Source of the DNA: Amycolatopsis nivea
GTDB taxonomy: Bacteria; Actinomycetota; Actinomycetes; Mycobacteriales; Pseudonocardiaceae
Length of the DNA stretch: 64,000 nucleotides
Assembly (NCBI RefSeq): GCF_004522235.1
Contig: NZ_SDLT01000010.1
Coordinates: forward strand, 1 to 64,000
Direction of reading: 5' to 3'
The notes beneath the pieces were generated by a model, which was given only the letters and a program-made list of their open reading frames with translations, was not told the origin of the DNA and searched no databases. Shown here one piece after another: positions 16,905 to 25,297 of this stretch. How positions within the stretch are numbered: the stretch's first letter is position 1; each line of letters begins with the position of its first letter. The translations under genes and the position numbers were made by a program.

Positions 16905-19900
16905 ATGCGGCAGTGGATCGAAGGCTGGCCGGTGTACCGGCAGCTGGCCGGTCCCGACCGCACTGCGCGCGCCTCGGCGGCGAAATCCCGCGGATCGGAA
17001 AGCTGGCACGCCCGCACCGAGGACGCCGACAAGGTAGTCCGTTCCGTCTGTCCGTATTGCGCGGTCGGCTGCGGGCAGAAGGTGTACGTCAAGGACGGCG
17101 CGGTCACCCAGATCGAGGGCGACCCGGATTCGCCGATCTCCCGCGGCAGGCTGTGCCCGAAGGGCTCGGCCAGCAAACAGCTCGTGACCAGCCCGAGCCG
17201 CGTCACCGAGGTCCTCTACCGCCGTCCGTACGGCACCGACTGGGAACGGCTGTCCCTCGACCAGGCGATGGACATGATCGCCGACCGCGTGCTCGAGACG
17301 CGCGCCGCGACGTGGCAGGACGCCGACGACCAGGGCCGCAGGCTCAACCGCACGCTCGGCTTCGCGAGCCTCGGCGGCGCGACGCTGGACAACGAAGAGA
17401 ACTACCTGATGAAGAAGCTGTACACCGCGCTCGGCGCGATACAGATCGAAAATCAGGCCCGTATTTGACACTCCGCCACGGTTCCCGGTCTGGGGACCTC
17501 CTTCGGTCGTGGAGGCGCCACGACGTTCCAGCAAGACCTCGCCAACGCCGACTGCATCGTCATCCAGGGCTCGAACATGGCCGAATGCCATCCCGTCGGG
17601 TTCCAGTGGGTGATGGAGGCGAAGGCCCGCGGCGCGAAGATCATCCACGTCGACCCGCGGTTCACCCGCACGAGCGCGGTCGCGCACGTCCACGCCTCGG
17701 TGCGGGCGGGTTCGGACATCGCGTTCCTCGGCGGGCTGATCAACTACGTCCTGCAGCACGAACTGGACTTCCGCGAGTACGTCGTGGCCTACACGAACGC
17801 CGCGGCGATCCTGACCGAGGAGTTCGCCGACACCGAGGACCTCGACGGCCTCTTCTCCGGCTTCGACCCGGAAAAGCGCCAGTACGACAACTCGACCTGG
17901 GCGTACGAGGACGCTGAGGCGGCCCCGGCGGCCGGCCACCGCGACCCGGGGCAGCCGGGCGGGCACCACGGCGGCGAGAAGCACCAGACGTCCGCGCGCG
18001 CCGAGTCCTACGGCAGCGGCGGCGCGGCGATCGACACCAAACCGAAAACCGACGAGACCCTGCAGCATCCGCGCTGCGTCTACCAAGTCCTCAAACGGCA
18101 TTTCTCCCGCTACACGCCCGAGGCGGTCGCCGACGTCTGCGGCCTGCCGGTCGAGCAGTTCACCGAAATCGCCGAGGCGATCACCGCGAACTCCGGCCGC
18201 GACCGCACCACGGCGTGGGTGTACTCGGTCGGCTGGACGCACCACACGGTCGGCGCGCAGTACATCCGCACCGCTTCGATCCTGCAGACGCTGCTGGGCA
18301 ACATCGGCCGTCCCGGCGGCGGCATCCTCGCGCTGCGCGGGCACGCCAGCATCCAGGGCTCGACCGACATCCCGACGCTGTTCAACCTGCTGCCCGGCTA
18401 CATCCCGATGCCGCACGCGCACCAGCACCTCGACCTCGACAGTTTCGTCGAGGCAGACGCCGGCAAGACCGGCTTCTGGGGCAACATGCGCTCGTACACG
18501 GTCAGCCTGCTCAAGGCGTACTGGGGCGACAGCGCCCAGCCGCACAACGATTTCCGCTTCGACTACCTGCCGCGGCTGACCGGCGACCACGGGACATACC
18601 AGACGGTCCAGCAGCAGATCGCGGGGGAGTGCAAGGGGTACTTCCTGGTCGGCGAGAACCCGGCGGTCGGCTCGGCCAACGGGAAGTTCCAGCGGCTCGG
18701 GCTGGCGAATCTCGACTGGCTGGTGGTCCGCGACCTGCAGCTCATCGAGAGCGCGACGTTCTGGAAGAACGGCCCGGAAATCGAGACCGGCGAACTGAAG
18801 CCCGAGGAGATCGGCACCGAGGTCTTCTTCCTGCCCGCCGCCGCGCACACCGAAAAGGACGGCAGCTTCACCAACACCCAGCGGCTGCTGCAATGGCACC
18901 ACAAAGCGGTCGAACCGCCCGGCGACGCCCGCAGCGACCTGTGGTTCTACTACCACCTCGGCAGGCTGATCCGGGAGCGCGCCGGCAGCGGCGAACGCGA
19001 CGCCCCGCTGCGCGATCTCGCCTGGAGCTATCCGACCGAGGGCCCGACCGCCGAGCCGAGCGCGGAGTCCGTGCTCGCGGAGATCAACGGCCACGGCCCG
19101 GAAGGTCCGCTCTCGTCGTACACCCAGTTGAAGGACGACGGTTCGACGTCCTGTGGCTGCTGGATCTACTGCGGCGTCCGCGCCGACGGCCACAATCACG
19201 CCGCGAACCGGCAGCCGGGCTCCGAACAGGACTGGATCGCGAGCGGCTGGGCCTGGGCGTGGCCGGCGAACCGGCGGATCCTGTACAACCGCGCCTCGGC
19301 GGATCCGGACGGGAAGCCGTGGAGCGAACGGAAAAAGCTGGTGTACTGGGACGCTGAGGAGTCCAAGTGGACCGGCCCGGACGTCCCGGACTTCGAGGCC
19401 ACCAAGGCGCCGAGCTACGTCCCGCCGGACGGGGCGAAGGCGCAGGACGCGCTGAGCGGCCGCGATCCGTTCATCATGCAGACCGACGGCAAGGCCTGGC
19501 TGTACGTCCCCGCCGGGCTGGCCGACGGCCCGCTGCCCACGCATTACGAGCCCTTCGAGAGCCCGGTCGCGAACGCGCTGTACGGCCAGCAGGAATCGCC
19601 GGTGCGGCAGACGCTGGACAGCCCGGTGAACCAGTACAACCCGGCGCGCAGCGAGGTCTACCCGTACGTGTTCACCACCTACCGGCTCACCGAGCACCAC
19701 ACGGCGGGCGGGATGAGCCGGACGCTGCCGTATCTGTCCGAGCTGCAGCCGGAGTTCTTCTGCGAGATCTCGCCCGCGCTGGCCGCCGAACGCGGGCTGG
19801 TCCACCTCGGCTGGGCCACCATCGTGTCGGCGCGGACGGCGATCGAGGCCCGCGTGCTGGTCACCGACCGGGTCAAACCGCTCAAGGTGCGCGGCCGGAC

Positions 19901-20111
19901 CGTCCACCAGGTCGGGCTGCCGTACCACTGGGGCCCGAACGGGCTGTCCCGCGGCGACGCGGCCAACGACCTGCTCTCGATCGTGATGGACCCGAACGTG
20001 CACATCCAGGAGGCCAAAGCGGCCACCTGCGACATCCGTCCCGGACGGCGGCCGCGCGGGCCGGAGCTGCTGGAGTTCGTGGCGGAGTACCGGAGGCGAG
20101 CCAATGGCTGA
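16905..20111 (+). CDS. fdhA: Formate dehydrogenase alpha subunit, selenocysteine-containing
   Basis: Read through the in-frame TGA at 17466-17468 as selenocysteine 188, this is one protein of 1068 residues, the size of FdnG/FdoG-type catalytic subunits. C49, C52 and C56 (CPYCAVGC) and RLCPKG bind a 4Fe-4S cluster; ENQARI-U-HSATVPGLGTSFGRGGAT is the Mo/W active-site block. The molybdopterin and cofactor-binding domains follow to the end. No twin-arginine signal is seen at the N-terminus (starts MRQWIEGW), so it probably stays in the cytoplasm. The start may instead be GTG at 16899. It oxidises formate to CO2 and passes electrons to the next two gene products. Confidence 0.95.
17466..17498 (+). 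promoter_or_regulatory. Sec UGA codon and bacterial SECIS hairpin
   Basis: UGA (17466-17468) is followed after 11 nt by the hairpin GGTTCCCGGTCTGGGGACC (17480-17498): a 7-bp stem (one T-G pair) and the loop GGTCT. The loop sequence and the 11-nt spacing match what I recall of the E. coli fdhF SECIS. This is the SelB binding site. Confidence 0.92.
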
Positions 20112-20931
20112 GTACGGCGCCCAGCCCCGGATGGGCTTTTTCACCGACACGTCGGTGTGCATCGGGTGCAAGGCGTGCGAGGTCGCGTGCAAGGAGTGGA
20201 ACGGCGTCCCGGAGGCGGGCGGGGAGGACCTGCTCGGCCTGTCCTACGACAACACCGGCGACCTCGGCTCGAACACCTGGCGGCACGTGGCGTTCATCGA
20301 ACAGCCCGCGGTCGACCTGGGGATGCCGACGGTCGGGGCGCCGGAGCAGCAGCCGGAAGAACCGGGGGTGCGCTGGCTGATGTCCAGCGACGTCTGCAAG
20401 CACTGCACGCACGCGGCCTGCCTCGACGTCTGCCCGACCGGCGCGCTGTTCCGCACCGAATTCGACACGGTCGTGGTGCAGCAGGACATCTGCAACGGCT
20501 GCGGCTACTGCGTTCCGGCGTGTCCGTACGGGGTCATCGAGAAACGCGAGAGCGACGGCCGCGCGTTCAAGTGCACCCTCTGCTACGACCGGCTCGGCGC
20601 CGGGATGGAACCCGCGTGCGCCAAGGCGTGCCCGACCGACTCCATCCAGTTCGGCGAGCTGGACGAACTCCGGGAACGCGCCGCCGCGCGGGTGTCGGCG
20701 CTGCACGACGACGGTGTGCCGGAGGCGCGGCTCTACGGGCACGATCCGGGCGACGGGGTCGGCGGCGACGGCGCGTTCTTCCTGCTGCTGGACGAACCCG
20801 AGGTCTACGGCTTCCCGCCGGACCCGGTCGTGACGACCCGCGACCTGCCGCAGATGTGGAAGCGGGCCGCGACGACCGCCGCCGGGGTGGCCGCGGCGCT
20901 GGTCGTGTCGTTCCTGGGACGGCGCCGATGA
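20104..20931 (+). CDS. fdhB: Formate dehydrogenase iron-sulfur subunit (four 4Fe-4S)
   Basis: 275 aa. It has cysteine groups CIGCKACEVACKEW, CKHCTHAACLDVCPTG, CNGCGYCVPACPYG and CTLCYDR...CAKACPTD, giving four cubane clusters in the FdnH/HybA pattern. A hydrophobic C-terminal helix (about residues 252-271) ending in GRRR should anchor it to the membrane. The start overlaps the fdhA stop by 8 bp and its stop overlaps the next ATG. It carries electrons from FdhA to the NrfD-like membrane subunit. Confidence 0.94.
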   Translation: MAEYGAQPRMGFFTDTSVCIGCKACEVACKEWNGVPEAGGEDLLGLSYDNTGDLGSNTWRHVAFIEQPAVDLGMPTVGAPEQQPEEPGVRWLMSSDVCKHCTHAACLDVCPTGALFRTEFDTVVVQQDICNGCGYCVPACPYGVIEKRESDGRAFKCTLCYDRLGAGMEPACAKACPTDSIQFGELDELRERAAARVSALHDDGVPEARLYGHDPGDGVGGDGAFFLLLDEPEVYGFPPDPVVTTRDLPQMWKRAATTAAGVAAALVVSFLGRRR

Positions 20932-21866
20932 GCCCCCGCCGCGAACGCGCGATGGTCGAGCCCGCCGAATTCCGGTCGTACTACGGCAGGCCGATCCTCA
21001 AGGAGCCCGCCTGGAAGCAGCCGGATGTGCCGTTGTACCTGTTCCTCGGCGGCGCGGCCGGTGCGTCCGCGTCGCTGGCCGCGCTCGCCGACATGACCGG
21101 ACGGCCGGAGCTGGCCAAGGTCGGTCGGCTGGCGGCTTCGGGCGGGTCGATCGCCAGTGTGGTCGCGTTGATCCACGACCTCGGCAAGCCGACACGGTTC
21201 CTGAACATGCTGCGCGTGTTCAAGCCGACGTCGCCGCTGTCGGTGGGATCGTGGATCCTGTCGCCGTTCTCCGGTCTCGCCGCCGGTGCGGCTTTCTCCG
21301 CGGTGACCGGCCGTTTCCCGCGGCTCGGCCGGTTGGCGGGCGCGGGCGCGGGCGTGCTGGGCCCGGCGATGTGCACGTATACCGCGGTGCTGCTGGCCGA
21401 CACTGCGACGCCGTCCTGGCACGAGGCGCACGGGACGCTGCCGGTGCTGTTCGCGGGCAGCGCGCTGACCAGCGGGGCGGGGATCGCGCTGATCGCGGTG
21501 CCGCGGAAGGAAAACGGTCCCGTCGTGCGGGCTGGAATTGCCGGTGCCGCCGCGGAATTGGCTGCCGAGCATCACTTGGAGACCGGCTTGGGGCTGGCTT
21601 CGGAGCCGTACCGGACCGGCCGGGCCGGTCGGTTGTTGAAGGCGGCCAAGGTTCTCACCGCGGCTGGGGCGGCGTTGTCGTTGGCTGCGCGTCGCCATCG
21701 CGCGGCGGGGGTTGCCGCGGGGGCGGCTTACCTGGCGTCCGGGCTGTGCACGCGGTTCGGGGTGTACGCGGCCGGGGTGGAGTCCACAAAGGACCCGAAG
21801 TACGTCGTGGTTCCGCAGCGGGAACGGCTGGCTCAGCGCGCGGCGGAGGAACGTCCGGGCCGTTAA
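20928..21866 (+). CDS. NrfD-like membrane subunit of formate dehydrogenase
   Basis: 312 aa with about eight hydrophobic helices. The opening SYYGRPILKEPAWKQPDVPLYLFLGG and the LLADTATPSWHEAHGTLPVLF block fit the polysulfide-reductase NrfD family, which exchanges electrons with the quinone pool. It replaces the cytochrome b subunit (FdnI) of the E. coli enzyme. ATGA overlap with fdhB. The stop codon sits in the loop of a terminator hairpin. Confidence 0.88.
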   Translation: MSPRRERAMVEPAEFRSYYGRPILKEPAWKQPDVPLYLFLGGAAGASASLAALADMTGRPELAKVGRLAASGGSIASVVALIHDLGKPTRFLNMLRVFKPTSPLSVGSWILSPFSGLAAGAAFSAVTGRFPRLGRLAGAGAGVLGPAMCTYTAVLLADTATPSWHEAHGTLPVLFAGSALTSGAGIALIAVPRKENGPVVRAGIAGAAAELAAEHHLETGLGLASEPYRTGRAGRLLKAAKVLTAAGAALSLAARRHRAAGVAAGAAYLASGLCTRFGVYAAGVESTKDPKYVVVPQRERLAQRAAEERPGR

Positions 21867-21875
21867 GCCCGGACG
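21852..21875. terminator. Terminator overlapping the fdhC-like stop codon
   Basis: Nine-base arms CGTCCGGGC (21852-21860) and GCCCGGACG (21867-21875) flank a 6-nt loop that contains the TAA stop. It lies between convergent genes and can serve both. Confidence 0.7.
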
Positions 21876-21882
21876 CACCCCG

Positions 21883-23073
21883 TTACGCCGCTGGTTCGAG
21901 CAGGATCTTCTGCACTCCGTCGAGTTTCTTCTGGAACATCTCGTAGGCGCGCGGCGCATCGGTCAGCGGGAGTTTGTGCGTCGCGAAGCCTTCCACGCCC
22001 AGCGGGTCCCCGTCCGCGGTGAGCACCGGCAGGACGTCGTCGATCCACCGGCGGACGTTCGCCTGCCCGGTATGCAATCGGATCTGCTTGTCGAACACTT
22101 CCATCATCGGGATCGGGTCGGCCATCCCGCCGTACACGCCGGACAGCGAGATCGTGCCGCCGCGCCGGACGCTGTCGATGGCCGCGTACAGCACGCTCAG
22201 CCGGTCGATCCCGGCCTTCTCGGTCACCTTCGCGCCCAGCGTCTGCGGCAGCAGCGCGACCAGGTTGTGCGCGAGTTTCCCGATCGGCGCGCCGTGCGCT
22301 TCCATGCCGACCGCGTCGATCACCGAGTCCGCGCCGCGGCCGCCGGTGAGATCGCGGATCGCGTCGCCGATCTGCCGGTGGTCGCGCAGGTCCAGCGTCG
22401 TTGCGCCGTGTGCGCGGGCCCGGGCCAGCCGTTCCGGCACCAGGTCGACGCCGATCACCTCGCCCGCACCCTGGTGCAGCGCGACCCGCGCGCACATTTG
22501 GCCGATCGGGCCGAGGCCGAAGACCACGACGGAACCGCCGTCGGGGACGTCCGCGTACTGCACGGCCTGCCACGCCGTCGGGACCACGTCGGACAGGTAG
22601 ACGAACCGTTCGTCCGGCGGGCCCTCGGGCACCTTGATCGGCCCGTACTGCGCCTGCGGGACGCGGAGGTACTCGGCCTGCCCGCCGGGCACCTGGCCGT
22701 AGAGCTTCGTGTAGCCGAACAGCGCCGCGCCCTTGTCCTGATCCTTGACCTGGGTGGTCTCGCACTGCGATTGCAGCCCGCGCTCGCACATCCAGCAGTG
22801 TCCGCAGGAAATGTTGAACGGCACCACCACGCGGTCGCCGGGCTTCAGCGAACTCACGCCGCTGCCGACCTCCTCGACGATTCCCATCGGCTCGTGGCCG
22901 AGGATGTCGCCCTCGGTCATGAACGGGCCGAGAACCTCGTAGAGATGCAGGTCGGACCCGCAAATGCCGGTCGAGGTCACCCGCACGACGGCGTCGGTCG
23001 GCTCCTCGATCTTCGGGTCAGGGACGTGGTCGACTCGCACGTCCCGCTTGCCGTGCCAGGTCACTGCTTTCAT
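21883..23073 (-). CDS. Zinc-dependent alcohol dehydrogenase (FdhA/Tdh-like MDR)
   Basis: 396 aa. Catalytic zinc ligands appear in CGSD and GHEP; the structural zinc site is CGHCWMCERGLQSQC; the NAD-binding glycine motif is GLGPIGQM. Length and the insert after SDVV fit glutathione-independent formaldehyde dehydrogenase-like enzymes. It lies opposite the formate dehydrogenase genes, so aldehyde to formate to CO2 is a tempting link, but the substrate is not proven by sequence. Confidence 0.88.
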   Translation of the reverse strand: MKAVTWHGKRDVRVDHVPDPKIEEPTDAVVRVTSTGICGSDLHLYEVLGPFMTEGDILGHEPMGIVEEVGSGVSSLKPGDRVVVPFNISCGHCWMCERGLQSQCETTQVKDQDKGAALFGYTKLYGQVPGGQAEYLRVPQAQYGPIKVPEGPPDERFVYLSDVVPTAWQAVQYADVPDGGSVVVFGLGPIGQMCARVALHQGAGEVIGVDLVPERLARARAHGATTLDLRDHRQIGDAIRDLTGGRGADSVIDAVGMEAHGAPIGKLAHNLVALLPQTLGAKVTEKAGIDRLSVLYAAIDSVRRGGTISLSGVYGGMADPIPMMEVFDKQIRLHTGQANVRRWIDDVLPVLTADGDPLGVEGFATHKLPLTDAPRAYEMFQKKLDGVQKILLEPAA

Positions 23074-23108
23074 GGCGGCCGGATTCCCCTTGCCGGGAGC
23101 GGCAAACG

Positions 23109-23726
23109 TCAGAGGCCGCGCAGGTCGGCGACGAACTCGTCGTACGCGGTGTCGCGGTCGGGCGCGCGCAGCACGGCGGACGGGTGCACGGTGGCGACCG
23201 CCGAGGCGAACAGTTCGGCGAACTCTTCCGGCGGATCCAGCGGTTCGCCGCGATGCTGGGTGAGCCGGAAACTGCTGCCGTACACCGATTGCGCCGCCGT
23301 CGCGCCCAGCAGCAGCACGAGCCGCGGCTGTACCGCTTGCAGTTCGGCCACCAGCCAGGGGCGGCACGCGACGACCTCGGATCGGGCCGGCTTTTCGTGG
23401 ATCCGGCGTTTGCCGCGGAGCTTGAACTTGAAGTGCTTGACCGCGTTGGTGAGATACAGCGAATCGCGGTCCAGTCCCGCGTCGCCGAGCGCCTTGTCGA
23501 GCAGCTTCCCGGCCGGTCCGACGAACGGTTCGCCGCGCCGGTCCTCCTGGTCGCCGGGCTGCTCGCCGAGGGCGAAGATGTCCGCACTCTTGGCGCCCAC
23601 GCCGAAAACCGTCGCCGTGGCGTCGCGATAAAGCCCGCAGCCGCGGCACTCGCCGGCTGCTCGGCGGAGCTTGTCGAGGCTGGTGGTGTCCGGCGGCTCG
23701 GCTCCCGGTTCCTGACGCGCGACCAT
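23109..23726 (-). CDS. udgX: UdgX-type uracil-DNA glycosylase
   Basis: 205 aa. It has GEQPGDQED in place of the family-4 GEAPG motif and the insert KRRIHEKP. This KRRIH loop is the hallmark of UdgX, whose histidine forms a covalent, essentially irreversible link to the abasic sugar after uracil removal. Four N/C-terminal cysteines (CRGCGLY and later) fit the 4Fe-4S cluster of the family. C-terminal motif VATVHPSAVLR. It stands 35 bp downstream of the alcohol dehydrogenase gene start on the same strand. Confidence 0.88.
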   Translation of the reverse strand: MVARQEPGAEPPDTTSLDKLRRAAGECRGCGLYRDATATVFGVGAKSADIFALGEQPGDQEDRRGEPFVGPAGKLLDKALGDAGLDRDSLYLTNAVKHFKFKLRGKRRIHEKPARSEVVACRPWLVAELQAVQPRLVLLLGATAAQSVYGSSFRLTQHRGEPLDPPEEFAELFASAVATVHPSAVLRAPDRDTAYDEFVADLRGL

Positions 23727-23803
23727 CGGATCCCGTTACCCGCAAGCGGCCTCGGGCAAACACGACGAGCGCGCCGCCGCCGGGAGAGCTAACGTCGAGG
23801 GCC

Positions 23804-24364
23804 ATGACGGACATCACCAGCCTGATCCTCGACGATCACGAGCGGTTCCGGCGGGCGTTCGCGGCACTGGACGACCTCGACGGCCCGGACGAGCTGGCGC
23901 GGGCCTGGGAACCGCTCGCCGACCTGCTGGACCTGCACGCGGCCGCGGAGGAAGCGGTCTTCTACCCCGAGCTGATCCAGCGCGGCGCCGACGCTGAAGA
24001 CGAGACGCTCGACGCGGTCGGCGACCACAACGAGATCCGCGACGCCGTCGCCGAAACCCGCCGCCACCCGGCGGGCAGCGCGGCCTGGCTCGAGGCGGTC
24101 CGGCAGGCCCGCACCGCCAACAGCGAGCACATGGCCGAGGAGGAGGACGACGCGCTCGCCGATTTCCGCAAGCACGCCGACCCGGGCCTGCGCGAGGAAC
24201 TCGGCCGGAAGTTCCTGGCGTTCAAGGCCGAGCACGAGGGCGGGAAGGGCATCGACACCGGGGACGTCGACCCGGAGCGCTACGTCGAGGAGCAGGAGCG
24301 CAAGGCCGGCAAGACCCCGCCGGACGACGGTTCGCTGGGCATCGGCAGCCTGAAGGGAGCATGA
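23804..24364 (+). CDS. Hemerythrin-domain protein, encapsulin cargo
   Basis: 186 aa. A four-helix HHE domain occupies about residues 1-145 (DDHERF, DLHAAAEEAVFYPEL, DHNEIRDAV, HMAEEEDDALADF) and supplies histidines and acids for a di-iron site. A flexible linker leads to the C-terminal peptide SLGIGSLKGA, which matches the encapsulin targeting-peptide pattern L-x-I-G-S-L-K. The encapsulin gene starts on its stop codon (TGATG). Inferred role: iron/oxygen or nitric-oxide chemistry inside the shell. Confidence 0.9.
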   Translation: MTDITSLILDDHERFRRAFAALDDLDGPDELARAWEPLADLLDLHAAAEEAVFYPELIQRGADAEDETLDAVGDHNEIRDAVAETRRHPAGSAAWLEAVRQARTANSEHMAEEEDDALADFRKHADPGLREELGRKFLAFKAEHEGGKGIDTGDVDPERYVEEQERKAGKTPPDDGSLGIGSLKGA

Positions 24365-25176
24365 TGAACCACCTGATGCGCGAGCTCGCGCCGATCCCGG
24401 CCGAGGGCTGGAAGCAGATCGACGACGAGGCGCGGGAACGGCTGGCGACGCACCTGGCGGCGCGCAAGATGGTCGACGTCGAGGGCCCGCACGGCTGGAC
24501 GCACTCGGCGACCTCCCTCGGCCGGACCCGGCGCGTCGATCCGCCGGAAACCGCCCGCGAACGCGAAACCCTCGCGCAGCAGCGCCGGGTGCTGCCGCTG
24601 GTGGAGGTGCGCGTGCCGTTCACCGTCGAGCGCAAGGAACTCGAGGACGCCGAACGCGGCGCCGACGACCTGGAGTTCGACGACCTCGACCAGGCCGCCG
24701 CGCAGGTCGGCCTGCTGGAGAACCGCGCGGTGTTCCACGGCTGGCCGGAGGCGGGGATCACCGGCATCGTCGAGGCGAGCCCGTACGACCACGGCACGCT
24801 GGGCACCGATCCGGAACGCTATCCGCACGTGGTCGCCAACGCGGTGAACACGTTGCGGTGCAACGGAATCGAAGGACCGTACGCGCTCGCGATCAACCCC
24901 GACGGCTACACCGCCATCGTGGAGAGCACCGAACACGGCGGCCTGCTCGTGCTCGACCACCTCCGCCGCGCCCTCGGCGGCGGCCGGGTCAAGCGCACGC
25001 CGGGGCTGACCGGCGCGGTCGTGCTGAGCCTGGCGGGCGGGGACTTCGTGCTGGAACTCGGCCAGGACCTCTCGGTCGGCTACCGCCACCACGACGCCGA
25101 GACGCTCACGCTGTACCTGGAGGAAAGCTTCAGCTTCCGGGTGACCGAACCGGACGCGGCGCTCGTGCTCGACTGA
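24364..25176 (+). CDS. enc: Family 1 encapsulin shell protein (CFP29/linocin M18-like)
   Basis: 270 aa, HK97-fold shell protein. MNHLMRELAPIPAEGWKQIDDEA, the LPLVEVRVPFTVERKELEDAERG block and GGDFVLELGQDLSVGYRHHD align well with mycobacterial CFP29. The ATG at 24364 has better spacing to AGGGAG than the ATG at 24361. Sixty copies would form a T=1 nanocompartment that takes up the upstream hemerythrin through its C-terminal peptide. Confidence 0.93.
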   Translation: MNHLMRELAPIPAEGWKQIDDEARERLATHLAARKMVDVEGPHGWTHSATSLGRTRRVDPPETARERETLAQQRRVLPLVEVRVPFTVERKELEDAERGADDLEFDDLDQAAAQVGLLENRAVFHGWPEAGITGIVEASPYDHGTLGTDPERYPHVVANAVNTLRCNGIEGPYALAINPDGYTAIVESTEHGGLLVLDHLRRALGGGRVKRTPGLTGAVVLSLAGGDFVLELGQDLSVGYRHHDAETLTLYLEESFSFRVTEPDAALVLD

Positions 25177-25203
25177 CGGCGCCCGGCGCGGGTCTTCCCG
25201 GTA

Positions 25204-25252
25204 CGTGAGGGGAACCCTGAGGGAATCAGAGTCAATGAGGGTTCCCCTCACG
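25204..25252. terminator. Intergenic hairpin, 15-bp stem, family member
   Basis: Arms 25204-25218 and 25238-25252 are perfectly complementary; the inner part, which pairs in the sister hairpin at 37299, has decayed here. It lies after the encapsulin stop and before the malic enzyme gene. Confidence 0.7.
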
Positions 25253-25297
25253 GACCGAGCAGGATTCCGCCGCCGCGCGGCCGGGTATCCGGCTGCC

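Noticed and set aside
17466..17468. fdhA as a pseudogene broken by a stop codon
   Set aside because: The UGA sits at the Sec position, is followed by a SECIS hairpin, and all selenocysteine genes are adjacent.
16818..20192. 1124-codon minus-strand frame opposite fdhA
   Set aside because: It is the antisense of a clear selenoprotein gene; long antisense frames are common in GC-rich genomes and the product has no recognisable domain.
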